This document shows positions 25,826 through 35,171 of a stretch of DNA of 64,000 nt, one piece after another (position 1 is the first letter of the stretch; the number at the start of each line of letters is the position of its first letter). Origin of the DNA: Nocardia nova SH22a (GTDB taxonomy: Bacteria > Actinomycetota > Actinomycetes > Mycobacteriales > Mycobacteriaceae). The position numbers and the translations under genes are program-made. The notes beneath the pieces are model-generated. The model did not search any database and had not been told where the DNA came from. It worked only from the letters and a program-made list of their open reading frames with translations. The DNA is taken from assembly GCF_000523235.1 (NCBI RefSeq), contig NZ_CP006850.1, forward strand, positions 6,882,001 through 6,946,000, written 5' to 3'.

Positions 25826-27046
25826 TCAGGCAACGCCTTCCGCACGCGCGGCGGCGGCGACGGCCTCGGCCACCGCGGGCGCCACCCGCGGGTCCAGCGG
25901 ACTCGGGATGATCTTGTCGGCGGCGAGTTCGTCGGCGACCACACCGAAGATGGCGTTGGCGGCCGCGACCTTCATTCCCTCGGTGATCCGGCGCGCACCG
26001 GCGTCCAGCGCACCCTTGAACACGCCGGGGAAGGCCAGCACGTTGTTGATCTGGTTCGGGAAGTCGCTGCGCCCGGTGGCCACGATCGCGGCGTAGCGGT
26101 GCGCCACCTCGGGGTGGATCTCCGGGTCCGGGTTCGACATCGCGAACACGATCGACTCCGGCGCCATCGACGCGATCAGTTCCTCGGCGATGGTCCCGGC
26201 CGACAGGCCCAGGAAGACGTCGGCGCCGGACAGCGCCTCGGCCGCACCGCCGGTGATGTCGCGCGGGTTGGTGCGCTGGGCCAGTTCGGCCTTGACCTCG
26301 TTCAGATCGCCGCGATCCCGGCTGACGATGCCCTTCGAGTCGAGCACCACCACATCGGCGACCCCGGCGGCGAGCAGGATGTTGGTGCACGCCACACCGG
26401 CGGCGCCCGCACCGGACACCACGACCTTCAGATCCGCGATGTCGCGGCCCTGCACCTTGGCCGCGCCGTTGAGGGCGGCCAGCACCACGATCGCGGTGCC
26501 GTGCTGGTCGTCGTGCATGACCGGGCAGTCCAGCGCCTCGACGACGCGCTTCTCGATCTCGAAGCAGCGCGGGGCGGAGATGTCCTCGAGGTTCACCGCA
26601 CCGAAGCTCGGGCGCAGGCGGACCAGGGTCTCCACGATCTCGTCGACATCCTTGGTGTCGAGCACGATCGGAATCGAGTCCAGTCCCGCGAACTTCTTGA
26701 ACAGCGCGGCCTTGCCCTCCATCACCGGCAGCGACGCGCGCGGGCCGATATCGCCGAGGCCGAGCACCGCGGTGCCGTCGCTCACCACGACCACCAGCCG
26801 GTCGGTCCAGGTGTAGCGCTTGGCCAGCGCCTCGTCCTTGTGGATCGCGCGACTCACCTGCGCGACGCCGGGGGTGTAGGCGATCGACAGATCACGCTGC
26901 GTCTCCAGCGGGGCGGACAATTCCACCGAAAGTTTGCCACCGAGATGGCCGGCGAAAATTTCCTCGTGAGTGATAGCGGACAGGTCGGTCGTATCGGTTT
27001 CACGGCTCGCTGTAGGGGCATTCGGTGCGTCAGTCACAGATGACAC
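25826..27046 (-). CDS. mez: NAD(P)-dependent malic enzyme
   Basis: 406 residues, the short single-module bacterial type without a phosphotransacetylase domain. Visible are the malic N-terminal domain (IAYTPGVAQVS, catalytic-Lys region VMEGKAALFKKFAG, metal-binding NLEDISAPRCFEIE, CPVMHDDQHGTAIV) and the NAD-binding domain (VVVSGAGAAGVACTN, MSNPDPEIHPE, NQINNVLAFPGVFKGA). It decarboxylates malate to pyruvate, supplying pyruvate and reducing power. GTG 27046 has AGGAG 8 nt upstream. The region upstream is gene-free for about 620 bp, leaving room for a long regulatory leader. Confidence 0.95.
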   Translation of the reverse strand: MSSVTDAPNAPTASRETDTTDLSAITHEEIFAGHLGGKLSVELSAPLETQRDLSIAYTPGVAQVSRAIHKDEALAKRYTWTDRLVVVVSDGTAVLGLGDIGPRASLPVMEGKAALFKKFAGLDSIPIVLDTKDVDEIVETLVRLRPSFGAVNLEDISAPRCFEIEKRVVEALDCPVMHDDQHGTAIVVLAALNGAAKVQGRDIADLKVVVSGAGAAGVACTNILLAAGVADVVVLDSKGIVSRDRGDLNEVKAELAQRTNPRDITGGAAEALSGADVFLGLSAGTIAEELIASMAPESIVFAMSNPDPEIHPEVAHRYAAIVATGRSDFPNQINNVLAFPGVFKGALDAGARRITEGMKVAAANAIFGVVADELAADKIIPSPLDPRVAPAVAEAVAAAARAEGVA

Positions 27047-27667
27047 GATTTCACTCCTGCTCGGTCCGGGCTGAACCGGCTCACGGTTACCGCCGGGTAT
27101 GCGTATTGAAGGTATTCATAATTCGAACGACGTGTGCCGACCAGGCGTTCGGCGCCGCGCAATACCCTTCGGTAATTGCATCGCGCGGCGAGCCGCTTGC
27201 GGTACGACGTCGAGCAATGGCTCCCGTGGATACAGGCCGTACACGTTCGCATCGTTGCGTGGGTACGGCTGCCAACGGGTCGGTGGTCAACAGGCTCTGC
27301 CGTGCACAATCCGTCGAGCGAGAACCGGACGGGTGGTCCGGGTAAGGCTGCGGGGTGATCCGCGGATCGGAGCCGTGCGTCACGAACCGAAGGTCACCAA
27401 CCGTCCCGGACCGGGCGGTGGCGTCGGCCGGGGATCCGCAACATTCTGCCGTACGGATCGCCGGTTGCCAAATCCTTGCCGAATCTCCGCCGAATCCTCG
27501 TCGGATCCGGCCGCTGCGGGCCCGCGCGGGACCAGATGTGCGATTCCATCTCCCGAGGGTAGGAGGCGGGAATTACCTGCGCGTAAGGGGAAACTCGCCC
27601 CGATCGGCCCGGACCGGTGAACAGTCCCACCGCGGGCCCGCCGTCGCCGTGAGGCTGCCCGTCCCGC
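27047..27667. other. 621-bp gene-free region upstream of malic enzyme
   Basis: Open frames here lack ribosome binding sites, show poor codon pattern and match no family, so none is called. The first 100 bp are relatively AT-rich (GTATTGAAGGTATTCATAAT near 27102) and are the likely malic enzyme promoter. TCGCCGATC/CCGAATC-type words recur near 27440-27510 without a clear structure. Confidence 0.4.
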
Positions 27668-29221
27668 TCAGGCCGGGCGCACCCACACCTCGCTCACACC
27701 GCCGGTGAACAGTCGGCGGCACCAGTCCTGCGCCGCGCCCGGATGGTCGGTCCGCCGATGCACCCCGCGCGTCTCGGTCCGGGCCAGGGCACTGTATTTC
27801 GTCCAGCGCGCCACCGCCAGCAGCGCCGCAGCCTGGCGCGCCCGCACCCGATCGGCGCCGCTGCCACCGAGGTCGTAGGCGGTGACCGGCCAGATCGCGT
27901 CGAGTTCGGCGATGCTGTCGCGCAGGCTGCCCGCACTGCGCCAGTAGCTGCGCCGCATCGGCAGGGTGTGCTCCTGGACCAGCCCGATCACCGCCCGCGG
28001 ATCGATACCGGATCGCGGGTTCAGCCCGGCTCCCGGAATCGAGTGCGCGGGTCCGATCCGGCCGCGGCGGCGCGCGAACCGGACGGCACTCGTACCCGCC
28101 CACACCCCCGAGGCGATCGCCCAGCCGCCCTGCCCGTCGAATCCGCCGACCGCACCGGTGATCGACTCCCGGGTGGCGATGTCACCGGCCGCATACAGTC
28201 CGGGAACCGTTGTCGCACAGTCGAATCCGGTCAACCGGAGCCCACCCGAACCGCGCACGGTGCCGTGCAGCACCGGATGCACCCGGACCCGGCCCGGCGT
28301 GTTCGCGGCCCGGTCCGCGATATCGGGCACCGTCGTGGTCCCGTCCGGCACCGGACCCGGCGGCCGGTCGGCGTAGATCCGGCGCCCCGCGGCCAGCGCG
28401 GCCAGCGCCGCGGCGCGAGCGGCGAAATAGTCACCCTCGATCGGCGCACCGGACTCGTCGAAGAGAGCGCCGCCGCGCAGATCGCGCCGATCCGATTCCG
28501 TGGTGAGACCGTAGGCGCCGGAGAACTCCATCCCGGACAGCTCACCACCGGCCTCGGCCGCCATGAGCAGCCCCTCCCCGGTGGCGACCTCGGTTCCGGC
28601 GCCACCCGACAGGAAGGCGCAACCGCCCGTCGCGAGAATCACCCCGCCCGCGCGGACGGTCCAGCCGCGGAACCCCTCGCGCGACCGCACCCCGCCCGCA
28701 CCGCACACCACACCGTCGTCGTCGACCGTGAGATACAGCGCCTGATGGTGATCGAGCACCTCGACACCGGCACGGATCAGGTCACGGCGCAGCGACGCCA
28801 GATAACGCCGTCCGTCGAGCCGCACCGCCGACGCCGGGCCGCCCGCCACCGCGCTCTGCCGATATCCCCACCGCAGCAGCGGATCGATCCGGTGCCGGGT
28901 CTCCTCCAGCGTCCGATCCAGCCACTCCGGATCGCCCAGGCCGCCACCGCGCGAGAAGCTGCGCCGCACCGCCTCCTCACGGTCCGGCCCGGCGGGTAGA
29001 TCCCACAGTGCCACAACGCCTTTGGACGATGGACCACTGTGCCCGCAGCGCGCCTTGTCCACCAGGATCACGTGCGCTCCGGTGGCCGCCGCCTCGAGTG
29101 CCGCCCACGCACCCGCGGGTCCGCCGCCGATCACCAGGACATCGGCGACCGTCTCATCTGCCGCGGTCGGGCGCGCGACGCCACTCACCGGGCGCGCCCC
29201 GCGAATTGTGGACCGGCTCAC
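27668..29221 (-). CDS. FAD-dependent oxidoreductase, fumarate reductase/succinate dehydrogenase flavoprotein family
   Basis: About 517 residues. The FAD N-terminal motif VLVIGGGPAGAWAALEAAAT, the second FAD contact GGVILATGGCAFLSGG, LYAAGDIATRESITGAVGG and the C-terminal RTETRGVHRRTDHP signature mark the SdhA/FrdA/NadB-like superfamily. No SdhB or cytochrome partner is adjacent, so it is not a standard complex II subunit; AprA-like or soluble fumarate-reductase-like roles are possible. The start is uncertain: GTG 29221 or GTG 29188. The upstream ATG 29248 would add an AT-rich, atypical stretch. It follows a small membrane protein and a PHP phosphoesterase gene on the same strand. Confidence 0.8.
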   Translation of the reverse strand: MSRSTIRGARPVSGVARPTAADETVADVLVIGGGPAGAWAALEAAATGAHVILVDKARCGHSGPSSKGVVALWDLPAGPDREEAVRRSFSRGGGLGDPEWLDRTLEETRHRIDPLLRWGYRQSAVAGGPASAVRLDGRRYLASLRRDLIRAGVEVLDHHQALYLTVDDDGVVCGAGGVRSREGFRGWTVRAGGVILATGGCAFLSGGAGTEVATGEGLLMAAEAGGELSGMEFSGAYGLTTESDRRDLRGGALFDESGAPIEGDYFAARAAALAALAAGRRIYADRPPGPVPDGTTTVPDIADRAANTPGRVRVHPVLHGTVRGSGGLRLTGFDCATTVPGLYAAGDIATRESITGAVGGFDGQGGWAIASGVWAGTSAVRFARRRGRIGPAHSIPGAGLNPRSGIDPRAVIGLVQEHTLPMRRSYWRSAGSLRDSIAELDAIWPVTAYDLGGSGADRVRARQAAALLAVARWTKYSALARTETRGVHRRTDHPGAAQDWCRRLFTGGVSEVWVRPA

Positions 29222-29272
29222 AAAGAAAAATATTCGGCCACAATTCATCGGGCCGCAACTGTTGGAACAGTC

Positions 29273-29539
29273 TCAATTCCACCATTGCGTAACCAACAGG
29301 TAACCTGCCGCCACAAAAACGACCAGCGATCCGAAAAGCGCCGGAATTCCACGTCGGCGGTCGGAAAAAATCTGGGCGGCGAGCGCCAATGTTGCCAATC
29401 CGATATGCCAGCCGACACTGCTCGCACCCGGCCCCGGAAATCCGCGATCCACCCCGATGATCGCCGCGCCCGCGACCACCACCGCCAGCACCACCAATCC
29501 GGCGGCGACGGTTCCGCTGAACGCCCGCACCACATTCAT
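29273..29539 (-). CDS. Small integral membrane protein, function unknown
   Basis: 88 residues with three hydrophobic segments (TVAAGLVVLAVVVAGAAIIG, WHIGLATLALAAQIF and ALFGSLVVFVAAGYLLV) and a short basic loop DRRR. The ATG overlaps the PHP gene stop codon by 4 nt (ATGA), so it is translationally coupled to it. No family is recognised. Confidence 0.75.
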   Translation of the reverse strand: MNVVRAFSGTVAAGLVVLAVVVAGAAIIGVDRGFPGPGASSVGWHIGLATLALAAQIFSDRRRGIPALFGSLVVFVAAGYLLVTQWWN

Positions 29540-30390
29540 CGCGCGATCACCGCGACTCCGCTCGCCCGCTCCAGCAGCTGCTCGAATTGCGCCGGGTCCG
29601 TGGTGTATTCGCCCAGGCGCACGGATTTGTCGGCTCCGTGGTAGTCGGAGGAACCGGTGGTGATCAGATCCAGTTCACGCGCCAGCTCCCGCAGCACGAT
29701 CCGATCGTCGTCGCGATGATCGGGATGGTCGATCTCCAGCCCGGCCAGGCCGTGCCCGGCCAGCTCGCGAATATCGTCGAGGGCGAGCAATCGGCCCCGG
29801 GAGCGGGCCCGGGCATGGGCGATCACCGTCACCCCGCCCGCGGCGGCGACCATTTCGACCGCCTGCCGCAGCGGAGTGTCGGCCTTCTCCGCGTAGTAGC
29901 GGCCGCGCGGCGCCAGCAGATCGGTGAAGGCCGCGCCGACCGTCGGCACCACCCCCGCATCGACCAGGGCCCGCGCCAGATGCGGGCGACCGGCCGCCGG
30001 ACCCGCCGCGGCGACCACCGCGTCCGGATCGATCGGCAGCCCGTCGGCGGCCATCCGCTCGGCCATGGCGCGCACCCGGGCCACCCGTTCCCCGCGTAAC
30101 CGCTCACGCTCGGCGGCGAAGGCCGGATCGGCGGGATCGAACAGGTAGGCCAGCAGATGAACGGGCACCGGCCAGCCGTCCTCGCCCATACCCACACACG
30201 ACATCTCCATCCCGCGTACCAGGCGCAGGCCGTCCGGTAACGCGGCCACCGCCTCGGCCCAGCCCGCGGTGGTGTCGTGATCGGTCAGCGCCAGCACGTC
30301 CAGTCCGGCGGCAGCGGCGGCGCGTACCAGCTCGCCGGGGGTCTCGGTACCGTCCGACGCGGTCGAATGGGTGTGGAGGTCGATGCGCAC
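29536..30390 (-). CDS. PHP-domain phosphoesterase (TrpH/YciV-like)
   Basis: 284 residues. The PHP metal site is visible: IDLHTHSTASDG at the N-terminus, ALTDHDTT, GMEMS, the conserved His of VIAHARARSRG, and TGSSDYHG at the C-terminus. Bacterial TrpH-type members are 3',5'-nucleotide phosphatases or 5'-3' exonucleases acting on short RNAs. GTG 30390 starts the protein directly at the HxH strand; longer frames upstream overlap the divergent corA region. It overlaps the next gene by 4 nt. Confidence 0.88.
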   Translation of the reverse strand: MRIDLHTHSTASDGTETPGELVRAAAAAGLDVLALTDHDTTAGWAEAVAALPDGLRLVRGMEMSCVGMGEDGWPVPVHLLAYLFDPADPAFAAERERLRGERVARVRAMAERMAADGLPIDPDAVVAAAGPAAGRPHLARALVDAGVVPTVGAAFTDLLAPRGRYYAEKADTPLRQAVEMVAAAGGVTVIAHARARSRGRLLALDDIRELAGHGLAGLEIDHPDHRDDDRIVLRELARELDLITTGSSDYHGADKSVRLGEYTTDPAQFEQLLERASGVAVIAR

Positions 30391-30461
30391 GCGTCCATCT
30401 TGCCCGGACGGCCCCCGCGGGCCGCCGAGCACTCCTCCTGCGGATCCGCGCGCCCAGCGGC

Positions 30462-30467
30462 TAGCAT
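30462..30467 (+). promoter_or_regulatory. Leaderless -10 box of corA
   Basis: TAGCAT is followed by 8 nt and GTG 30476, with no ribosome binding site between. Confidence 0.45.
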
Positions 30468-30475
30468 CCCCGACC

Positions 30476-31558
30476 GTGCCATCGTTACCCCCGTTTCCGT
30501 CGTTCCGAGGCTCCGGAAGACCGCGGCGCGGCCCGCACCTTCCCCACATTCCGGTGCCCACCGCCCGCGCCATCGTGGACTGCGGCGTCTACATCGACGG
30601 ACGGCGCCAGTCCGGGCACATCGCTCCGGCCGCCGCGCTGGCGCAGGTGCGCAAGCGCGGCAACGGCTTCGTCTGGGTCGGCATGCACGCCCCCGACGAC
30701 AACCAGATGTCGGAGGTGGCACAGATCTTCGGCCTGCACGAACTGGCCGTCGAGGACGCCGTGCACGCCCATCAGCGCCCCAAACTCGAACGCTACGACG
30801 ACACCCTGTTCCTGGTGCTGCGCACGGTGAAATACCTGGAGCACGAACAGAATTCGGTCAGCGAGATCGTGCAGACCGGCGAGATCATGATCTTCATGGG
30901 GCCCGACTTCGTGGTGACCGTCCGGCACGGCGAGCACACCGCCCTCGCGGTGGTCCGCGACGAGATGGAACATCATCCGGACCGGCTGGCCCTGGGCCCG
31001 GGCGCGGTGCTGCACGCCGTCGCCGATCATGTGGTCGATTCGTATCTGCTGGTGACCCAGTCGGTCGAGGACGATGTGGAGGCGATGGAGGAGGAGGTCT
31101 TCACCCCGCGCAGCCGCCTCACCATCGAGGCCATCTATCAGCTCAAGCGCGAGGTGGTCGAACTGCGGCGGGCGGTCAATCCGCTGGCACTGCCGCTGCA
31201 GCTGCTCAGCCGCAGTTCGGAATTGCCGCTGCCCAAGGAGATTCGCCGCTATCTGCGCGATGTCGCCGATCATCACACCGCCGTCGCGGAGCGGATCAGC
31301 GATTTCGACGAGGCGCTCAGCGCGCTGATCAACGCGGCGCTGGCGAAGGTGAGCGTGCAGCAGAACACCGATATGCGCAAGATCTCCGCGTGGGCCGCGA
31401 TGGCGGCGGTGCCGACGATGATCGCCGGTATCTACGGCATGAACTTCACTCATATGCCGGAGTTGAATTGGACCTACGGTTACGGGCTGGTGTGGATCGT
31501 GATCCTGGTGATCTGCGGTGCGCTGTTCGTGGCGCTGCGGCGCAACAAGTGGTTGTGA
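30476..31558 (+). CDS. corA: CorA-family magnesium/cobalt transporter
   Basis: About 360 residues. A cytoplasmic alpha/beta and coiled helix domain (DCGVYIDGRRQSGH ... VEDAVHAHQRPKLERYDDTLF) leads to two C-terminal membrane helices. The pore signature GMN is present in IAGIYGMNFTHMPELNW, followed by GLVWIVILVICGALFVALRR. CorA channels import Mg2+ (and Co2+/Ni2+) as pentamers gated by cytoplasmic Mg2+. The GTG at 30476 is chosen from a TAGCAT box 8 nt upstream; the first 20 residues are Pro-rich. The Rv1239c counterpart lies in the same M. tuberculosis neighbourhood. Confidence 0.92.
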   Translation: MPSLPPFPSFRGSGRPRRGPHLPHIPVPTARAIVDCGVYIDGRRQSGHIAPAAALAQVRKRGNGFVWVGMHAPDDNQMSEVAQIFGLHELAVEDAVHAHQRPKLERYDDTLFLVLRTVKYLEHEQNSVSEIVQTGEIMIFMGPDFVVTVRHGEHTALAVVRDEMEHHPDRLALGPGAVLHAVADHVVDSYLLVTQSVEDDVEAMEEEVFTPRSRLTIEAIYQLKREVVELRRAVNPLALPLQLLSRSSELPLPKEIRRYLRDVADHHTAVAERISDFDEALSALINAALAKVSVQQNTDMRKISAWAAMAAVPTMIAGIYGMNFTHMPELNWTYGYGLVWIVILVICGALFVALRRNKWL

Positions 31559-31561
31559 CGC

Positions 31562-32161
31562 CTAGAGATTCGCCGCCGCGCGATCCGGATCGCGCACATC
31601 GATTCCGGCCTCGGCCCACGCCTCGCGCAGCGCGGCGGCGCCCCGGATCCGCACCCACGCCGCCTCGGTCGCGGTGATCGGCGCGATCGACAGGAACCGC
31701 ACCGGATCGGCGGGTTCGGGCAGCGGCACCTCGGCGATGTCGGCATCGCCCAGCAACGCCGCGGTGAAGGGAGCGTTGTGCCACACCGGCTCTCCGAGAT
31801 CGAGCAGCGCGTCCGGTTGCAGCACAATGCCTTCCACGGCGGGCGCGGCGATCAGCACGCCGAGTCCGCGCGGTAGTCCGGCCTGGGCCCCGGCGCCGCC
31901 GCGCAAGGTGAGTACCAGTTCGGCGCGCGGGCCGCGCACGGGGTCGGCCAGCGCAGCGGCCGGATCGGTCATCGGATGCCGGGCGCCGCCGAGCGTCACA
32001 TAGTGCACGAATTCGCCATCGGGGATGCGCAGGATCTCGATCGGTTCGAGGCCGAGGAAGGTCACCGACGCAGAATCGAAACGGGTGTCGTCGAATCCCG
32101 ACGCCGACCGCGGAATGCCGAAATGCGTCAGCACCGCGGCCCGCACCTGATCGAGTTCCAT
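31562..32161 (-). CDS. Suppressor-of-fused domain protein
   Basis: 199 residues of one SUFU-like domain: VTFLGLEPIEILRIPDGEFV, HYVTLGGARHPM, AELVLTLRGG in the N-terminal half and LSIAPITATEAAWVRIRGAA, then LREAWAEAGIDVRDPDRAAA at the C-terminus. Bacterial SUFU proteins have no established function; some act as immunity proteins to polymorphic toxins, but no toxin is adjacent. It converges with corA, 3 bp between stops. Confidence 0.82.
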   Translation of the reverse strand: MELDQVRAAVLTHFGIPRSASGFDDTRFDSASVTFLGLEPIEILRIPDGEFVHYVTLGGARHPMTDPAAALADPVRGPRAELVLTLRGGAGAQAGLPRGLGVLIAAPAVEGIVLQPDALLDLGEPVWHNAPFTAALLGDADIAEVPLPEPADPVRFLSIAPITATEAAWVRIRGAAALREAWAEAGIDVRDPDRAAANL

Positions 32162-32203
32162 GGGACCTACCGTGCCACAGCCGCCCCAGGGCGCCTCGCC
32201 GAC

Positions 32204-32695
32204 CTACAGGGCCAGCCGGGCCAGCATGTCGCGCGCCTGCTCGGCCACCTTCGGATCGCACAGCACGTCGTAACGCCCGGCCACCAACTGCATGGTGGAG
32301 GCGAAATCGCGGGTGCCGCGAGTGGCCGCGTACGGGATCACCGCGGAGATGAGTCCGAAGATGACACCACCGACCAGGCCCACCACGAGCGGGCCGATCA
32401 CGCCGCCGGTGGTGAACAGACTCAGCAGCAAGCCCAGGAACAGGCCGAGCCACGCGCCCGAAACCATGCCGCCGCCAATGACTTTGCCCCAGGTGAGCCG
32501 TCCGAGCACCCGCTCGACCTGCATCAGGTCGACACCGACGATGGTCATGTTCTCGACCGGAAACTGGTTGTCGGCCAGATAATCGACCGCCCGCTGCGCC
32601 TCGGCATAGGTCTGATACGAGGCGACCGGCCATCCCGACGGCGGCGTCGGCAAGCCGGGCCGATTGCGATTCGCACTTCCCAACGGATTGGTCAT
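32204..32695 (-). CDS. General stress protein, membrane-associated YflT-like domain
   Basis: 163 residues. The N-terminal region holds the YflT-type GSP fold (WPVASYQTYAEAQRAVDYLA, NMTIVGVDLMQVERVLG), followed by a glycine-rich pair of hydrophobic helices (GGGMVSGAWLGLFLGLLLSL, VIGPLVVGLVGGVIFGLIS) and a C-terminal strand (ASTMQLVAGRYDVLCDP). Function is unknown; homologues are common in mycobacteria. ATG 32695 is preferred (AGGA 9 nt upstream) to ATG 32704. Confidence 0.83.
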   Translation of the reverse strand: MTNPLGSANRNRPGLPTPPSGWPVASYQTYAEAQRAVDYLADNQFPVENMTIVGVDLMQVERVLGRLTWGKVIGGGMVSGAWLGLFLGLLLSLFTTGGVIGPLVVGLVGGVIFGLISAVIPYAATRGTRDFASTMQLVAGRYDVLCDPKVAEQARDMLARLAL

Positions 32696-32835
32696 CTCTC
32701 GCATCCTAGGTCGATATCACCGTGACGGCCGGAGGTGACGATCGCACCTCGCTCCCGCGTGTCCGATTCTACCGAGGCGGGCGCAAATCGGACATCGCCC
32801 CGGTACGGCCCTCCGACAAGCGGGCAGGGACCGGA

Positions 32836-33783
32836 TCAGTCGGCGGGCGGCTCGAAGCTCGTGGTCCGCTTCATCCCCGCGGCCCTGCCCTTCTCCGCGA
32901 CGACCTGAGCCATCTTCGCGCTGGCCTCGTCGATCATCTCGTCGCCGAGCATCACCGCGCCGCGAGCGCCGCCCTCGGCCGAGGTGTGGAACGCGTAGGC
33001 GTCCAGGATCTCCTCCGCACGGTCGTAATCGGCCTGGCGGGGGCTGAAGATCTCGTTCGCGGCCTCGATCTGGGTGGGATGCAGAACCCACTTGCCGTCG
33101 AAACCCAGTGCGGCGGTGCGGGATGCGGCGCGGCGGAATCCGTCCAGATCGCGGACCTGGAGATAAGGGCCGTCGATCGCCTGCAACCCGTGCGCGCGGG
33201 CGGCGAGCAGGATCGTCATCAGGATGTGGTGGTAGGCGTCGCCGGGTTCGTAGCCCTCGGGCTGCTCGCCGACCACCAGGGTGCGCATATTGATACTGGC
33301 CATGAAGTCGGCCGGGCCGAACACCAGCGTCCGCACCCGCGGGCTCGCGGTGGCGATCGCGTCGATGTTGCGCAGTCCCAGCGCGTTCTCGAGCTGCGGT
33401 TCGATGCCGATGCGGCCGACCTCGAGTCCGTTGGCCTTCTCCAACTGGGTCAGCAGCAGATCCAGCGCCTGCACCTGACCCGCGTCGAGCACCTTCGGCA
33501 GCAGGATCGCGTCCAGATCGCGTCCGGCGCCCTCGACCACCGAGATCACATCGGCGTAGGTCCATTCGGTGGTCCAGTCGTTGACCCGCACGACCTTGAT
33601 CTGATTGCCCCAGCCCGGGGAGTTCAGCGCGGCGATGATGTTGGCTCGCGCGGCGGCCTTGGCGGGCGGGGCGACCGCGTCCTCGAGGTCCAGGAAGATC
33701 TCGTCGGCGGGCAAACCCTTGGCCTTGTCGATCATCCGTAGATTACTGCCGGGTACGGCGAGTACCGAACGACGAGTTGACAT
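32836..33783 (-). CDS. HpcH/HpaI aldolase-family protein (CitE / malyl-CoA lyase-like)
   Basis: 315 residues. The CitE-type motifs are RRSVLAVPGSN, EIFLDLEDAV (metal-binding Glu/Asp), VVRVND, LLPKV, IGIEPQLENALGL, FGPADF and GFDGKWVLHP. Proteins of this superfamily cleave or form acyl-CoA thioesters of hydroxy-acids, such as (3S)-malyl-CoA or citramalyl-CoA. Stand-alone actinobacterial CitE has no CitA/CitD partners, as here, so citrate lyase activity is unlikely. ATG 33783 has AGGAG 6 nt upstream. It is divergent from the MgtE-like gene with only 50 bp between starts. Confidence 0.88.
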   Translation of the reverse strand: MSTRRSVLAVPGSNLRMIDKAKGLPADEIFLDLEDAVAPPAKAAARANIIAALNSPGWGNQIKVVRVNDWTTEWTYADVISVVEGAGRDLDAILLPKVLDAGQVQALDLLLTQLEKANGLEVGRIGIEPQLENALGLRNIDAIATASPRVRTLVFGPADFMASINMRTLVVGEQPEGYEPGDAYHHILMTILLAARAHGLQAIDGPYLQVRDLDGFRRAASRTAALGFDGKWVLHPTQIEAANEIFSPRQADYDRAEEILDAYAFHTSAEGGARGAVMLGDEMIDEASAKMAQVVAEKGRAAGMKRTTSFEPPAD

Positions 33784-33820
33784 GGGCTGCTCCTGAATCG
33801 TCTCGCGAGGCTGCACCACA

Positions 33821-33826
33821 TAGCCT
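33821..33826 (+). promoter_or_regulatory. Leaderless -10 box of the MgtE-N/CBS gene
   Basis: TAGCCT is followed by 7 nt and ATG 33834; no ribosome binding site is present. Confidence 0.55.
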
Positions 33827-33833
33827 TGCACGT

Positions 33834-35171
33834 ATGGCAGCAACGAAAGTATTCGCCGCCAGGCTGGCGGGCCTGGTGGTACTGGGTCCGGACGGCGAGT
33901 CTATCGGCCGTCTGCGCGATGTGGTGATCTCCATCCGCTACGACCGCCAGCAACCCCGCGTTCTGGGACTGCTGGTCGAATTGCCCACGCGCAAACGTAT
34001 TTTCGTGCCGATGCTGCGGGTCAACGCCATCGAACCCAATTCGGTGAACCTCAACACCGGCACCGTGAGCCTGCGCCGCTTCGAGCAGCGACCGGGCGAG
34101 ATGCTGGCGCTGGCCCAGGTCCTCGACTCGAAGGTCCGCGTCGCCGATCCCGAACTGCCCGACCTCGAGGGCGTCGATCTCTTCGTCGTCGACCTGGGCA
34201 TCGAACAGAGCCGCACCCGCGACTGGGTGCTGTCGCGGGTCGCCGTGCGGGGGCATCGGCGGCTGGGCAGGCGCCGCGAGGTACACGTCGTGGAGTGGTC
34301 CGATGTGCGCGGCCTGACCCAGCACGAACTGAATCTGCCCGGCCAGGACGTGACCCAGCTGCTGGGTCAGTTCGAGGGGCTGCGACCCGCCGACGTCGCC
34401 CATCTGCTGCGAGAACTGCCCGAGAAGCGCCGGATCGAACTGGCCCGCGCCCTCGACGACGAACGCCTCGCCGATGTGGTGCAGGAACTTCCGGACGACG
34501 ACCAGGTCGATGTGCTGCAGAATCTCGGCGTCGAGCGGGCGGCCGATCTGCTCGAGGCGATGGATCCCGACGACGCCGCCGACCTCCTCGGCGAGCTGCC
34601 CAGCGGTGAGGCCGAAGCCCTGCTGGCACTGATGGATCCGGAGGAATCGGAGCCGGTCCGACGGCTGCTGGAGTATTCGCCCTACACCGCGGGCGGCATG
34701 ATGACGCCCCGGCCGGTGGTCCTCACCCCGGCCGCGACGGTCGCCGAGGCGCTGGCCCGGGTCCGCGACCCCGACCTCACCCCCGCACTGGCCTCGATGG
34801 TGTTCGTCGTCCGCCCGCCCACTGCCACCCCCACCGGCCGATACCTGGGCTGCGTGCACACTCAGCAGTTGCTGCGGGAGCCGCCCGCGACGCTCGTCGG
34901 CGGTCTCGTCGACAGCGATCTCACCCAGTTGCATCCGGAGGCGGCGCTCACCGCGGTCACCCGCTACTTCGCGACCTACAACCTGGTCTGCGGGCCGGTG
35001 GTGGACGAGGAGAACCATCTGCTCGGGGCGGTCAGCGTCGACGATGTGCTCGACCATCTCCTTCCGGAGGACTGGCGCGAGCAGGATGACGAGACCTCCG
35101 ACTCGCCGAGTGCGATCCACGCGGTCGCGGCGGCGGGCCGGGCGGCCGAGGCCGGAAGGGCACAGCAATGA
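33834..35171 (+). CDS. MgtE N-terminal/CBS-domain protein without transport domain
   Basis: 445 residues, soluble. Residues 1-85 resemble a PRC-barrel-like module (LGPDGESIGRLRDVVISIRY). A second strand-rich part follows. The MgtE intracellular N domain is clear (LRPADVAHLLRELPEKRRIE, LADVVQELPDDDQVDVLQNL, ERAADLLEAMDPDDAADLLG), then a CBS pair (GGMMTPRPVVLTPAATVAEA ... GAVSVDDVLDHLLPEDWR). In MgtE these domains sense Mg2+ and gate a membrane pore; here the pore is absent. The stop overlaps the start of a DUF1003 membrane protein (ATGA), a possible partner. The counterpart is Rv1232c. Confidence 0.88.
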   Translation: MAATKVFAARLAGLVVLGPDGESIGRLRDVVISIRYDRQQPRVLGLLVELPTRKRIFVPMLRVNAIEPNSVNLNTGTVSLRRFEQRPGEMLALAQVLDSKVRVADPELPDLEGVDLFVVDLGIEQSRTRDWVLSRVAVRGHRRLGRRREVHVVEWSDVRGLTQHELNLPGQDVTQLLGQFEGLRPADVAHLLRELPEKRRIELARALDDERLADVVQELPDDDQVDVLQNLGVERAADLLEAMDPDDAADLLGELPSGEAEALLALMDPEESEPVRRLLEYSPYTAGGMMTPRPVVLTPAATVAEALARVRDPDLTPALASMVFVVRPPTATPTGRYLGCVHTQQLLREPPATLVGGLVDSDLTQLHPEAALTAVTRYFATYNLVCGPVVDEENHLLGAVSVDDVLDHLLPEDWREQDDETSDSPSAIHAVAAAGRAAEAGRAQQ

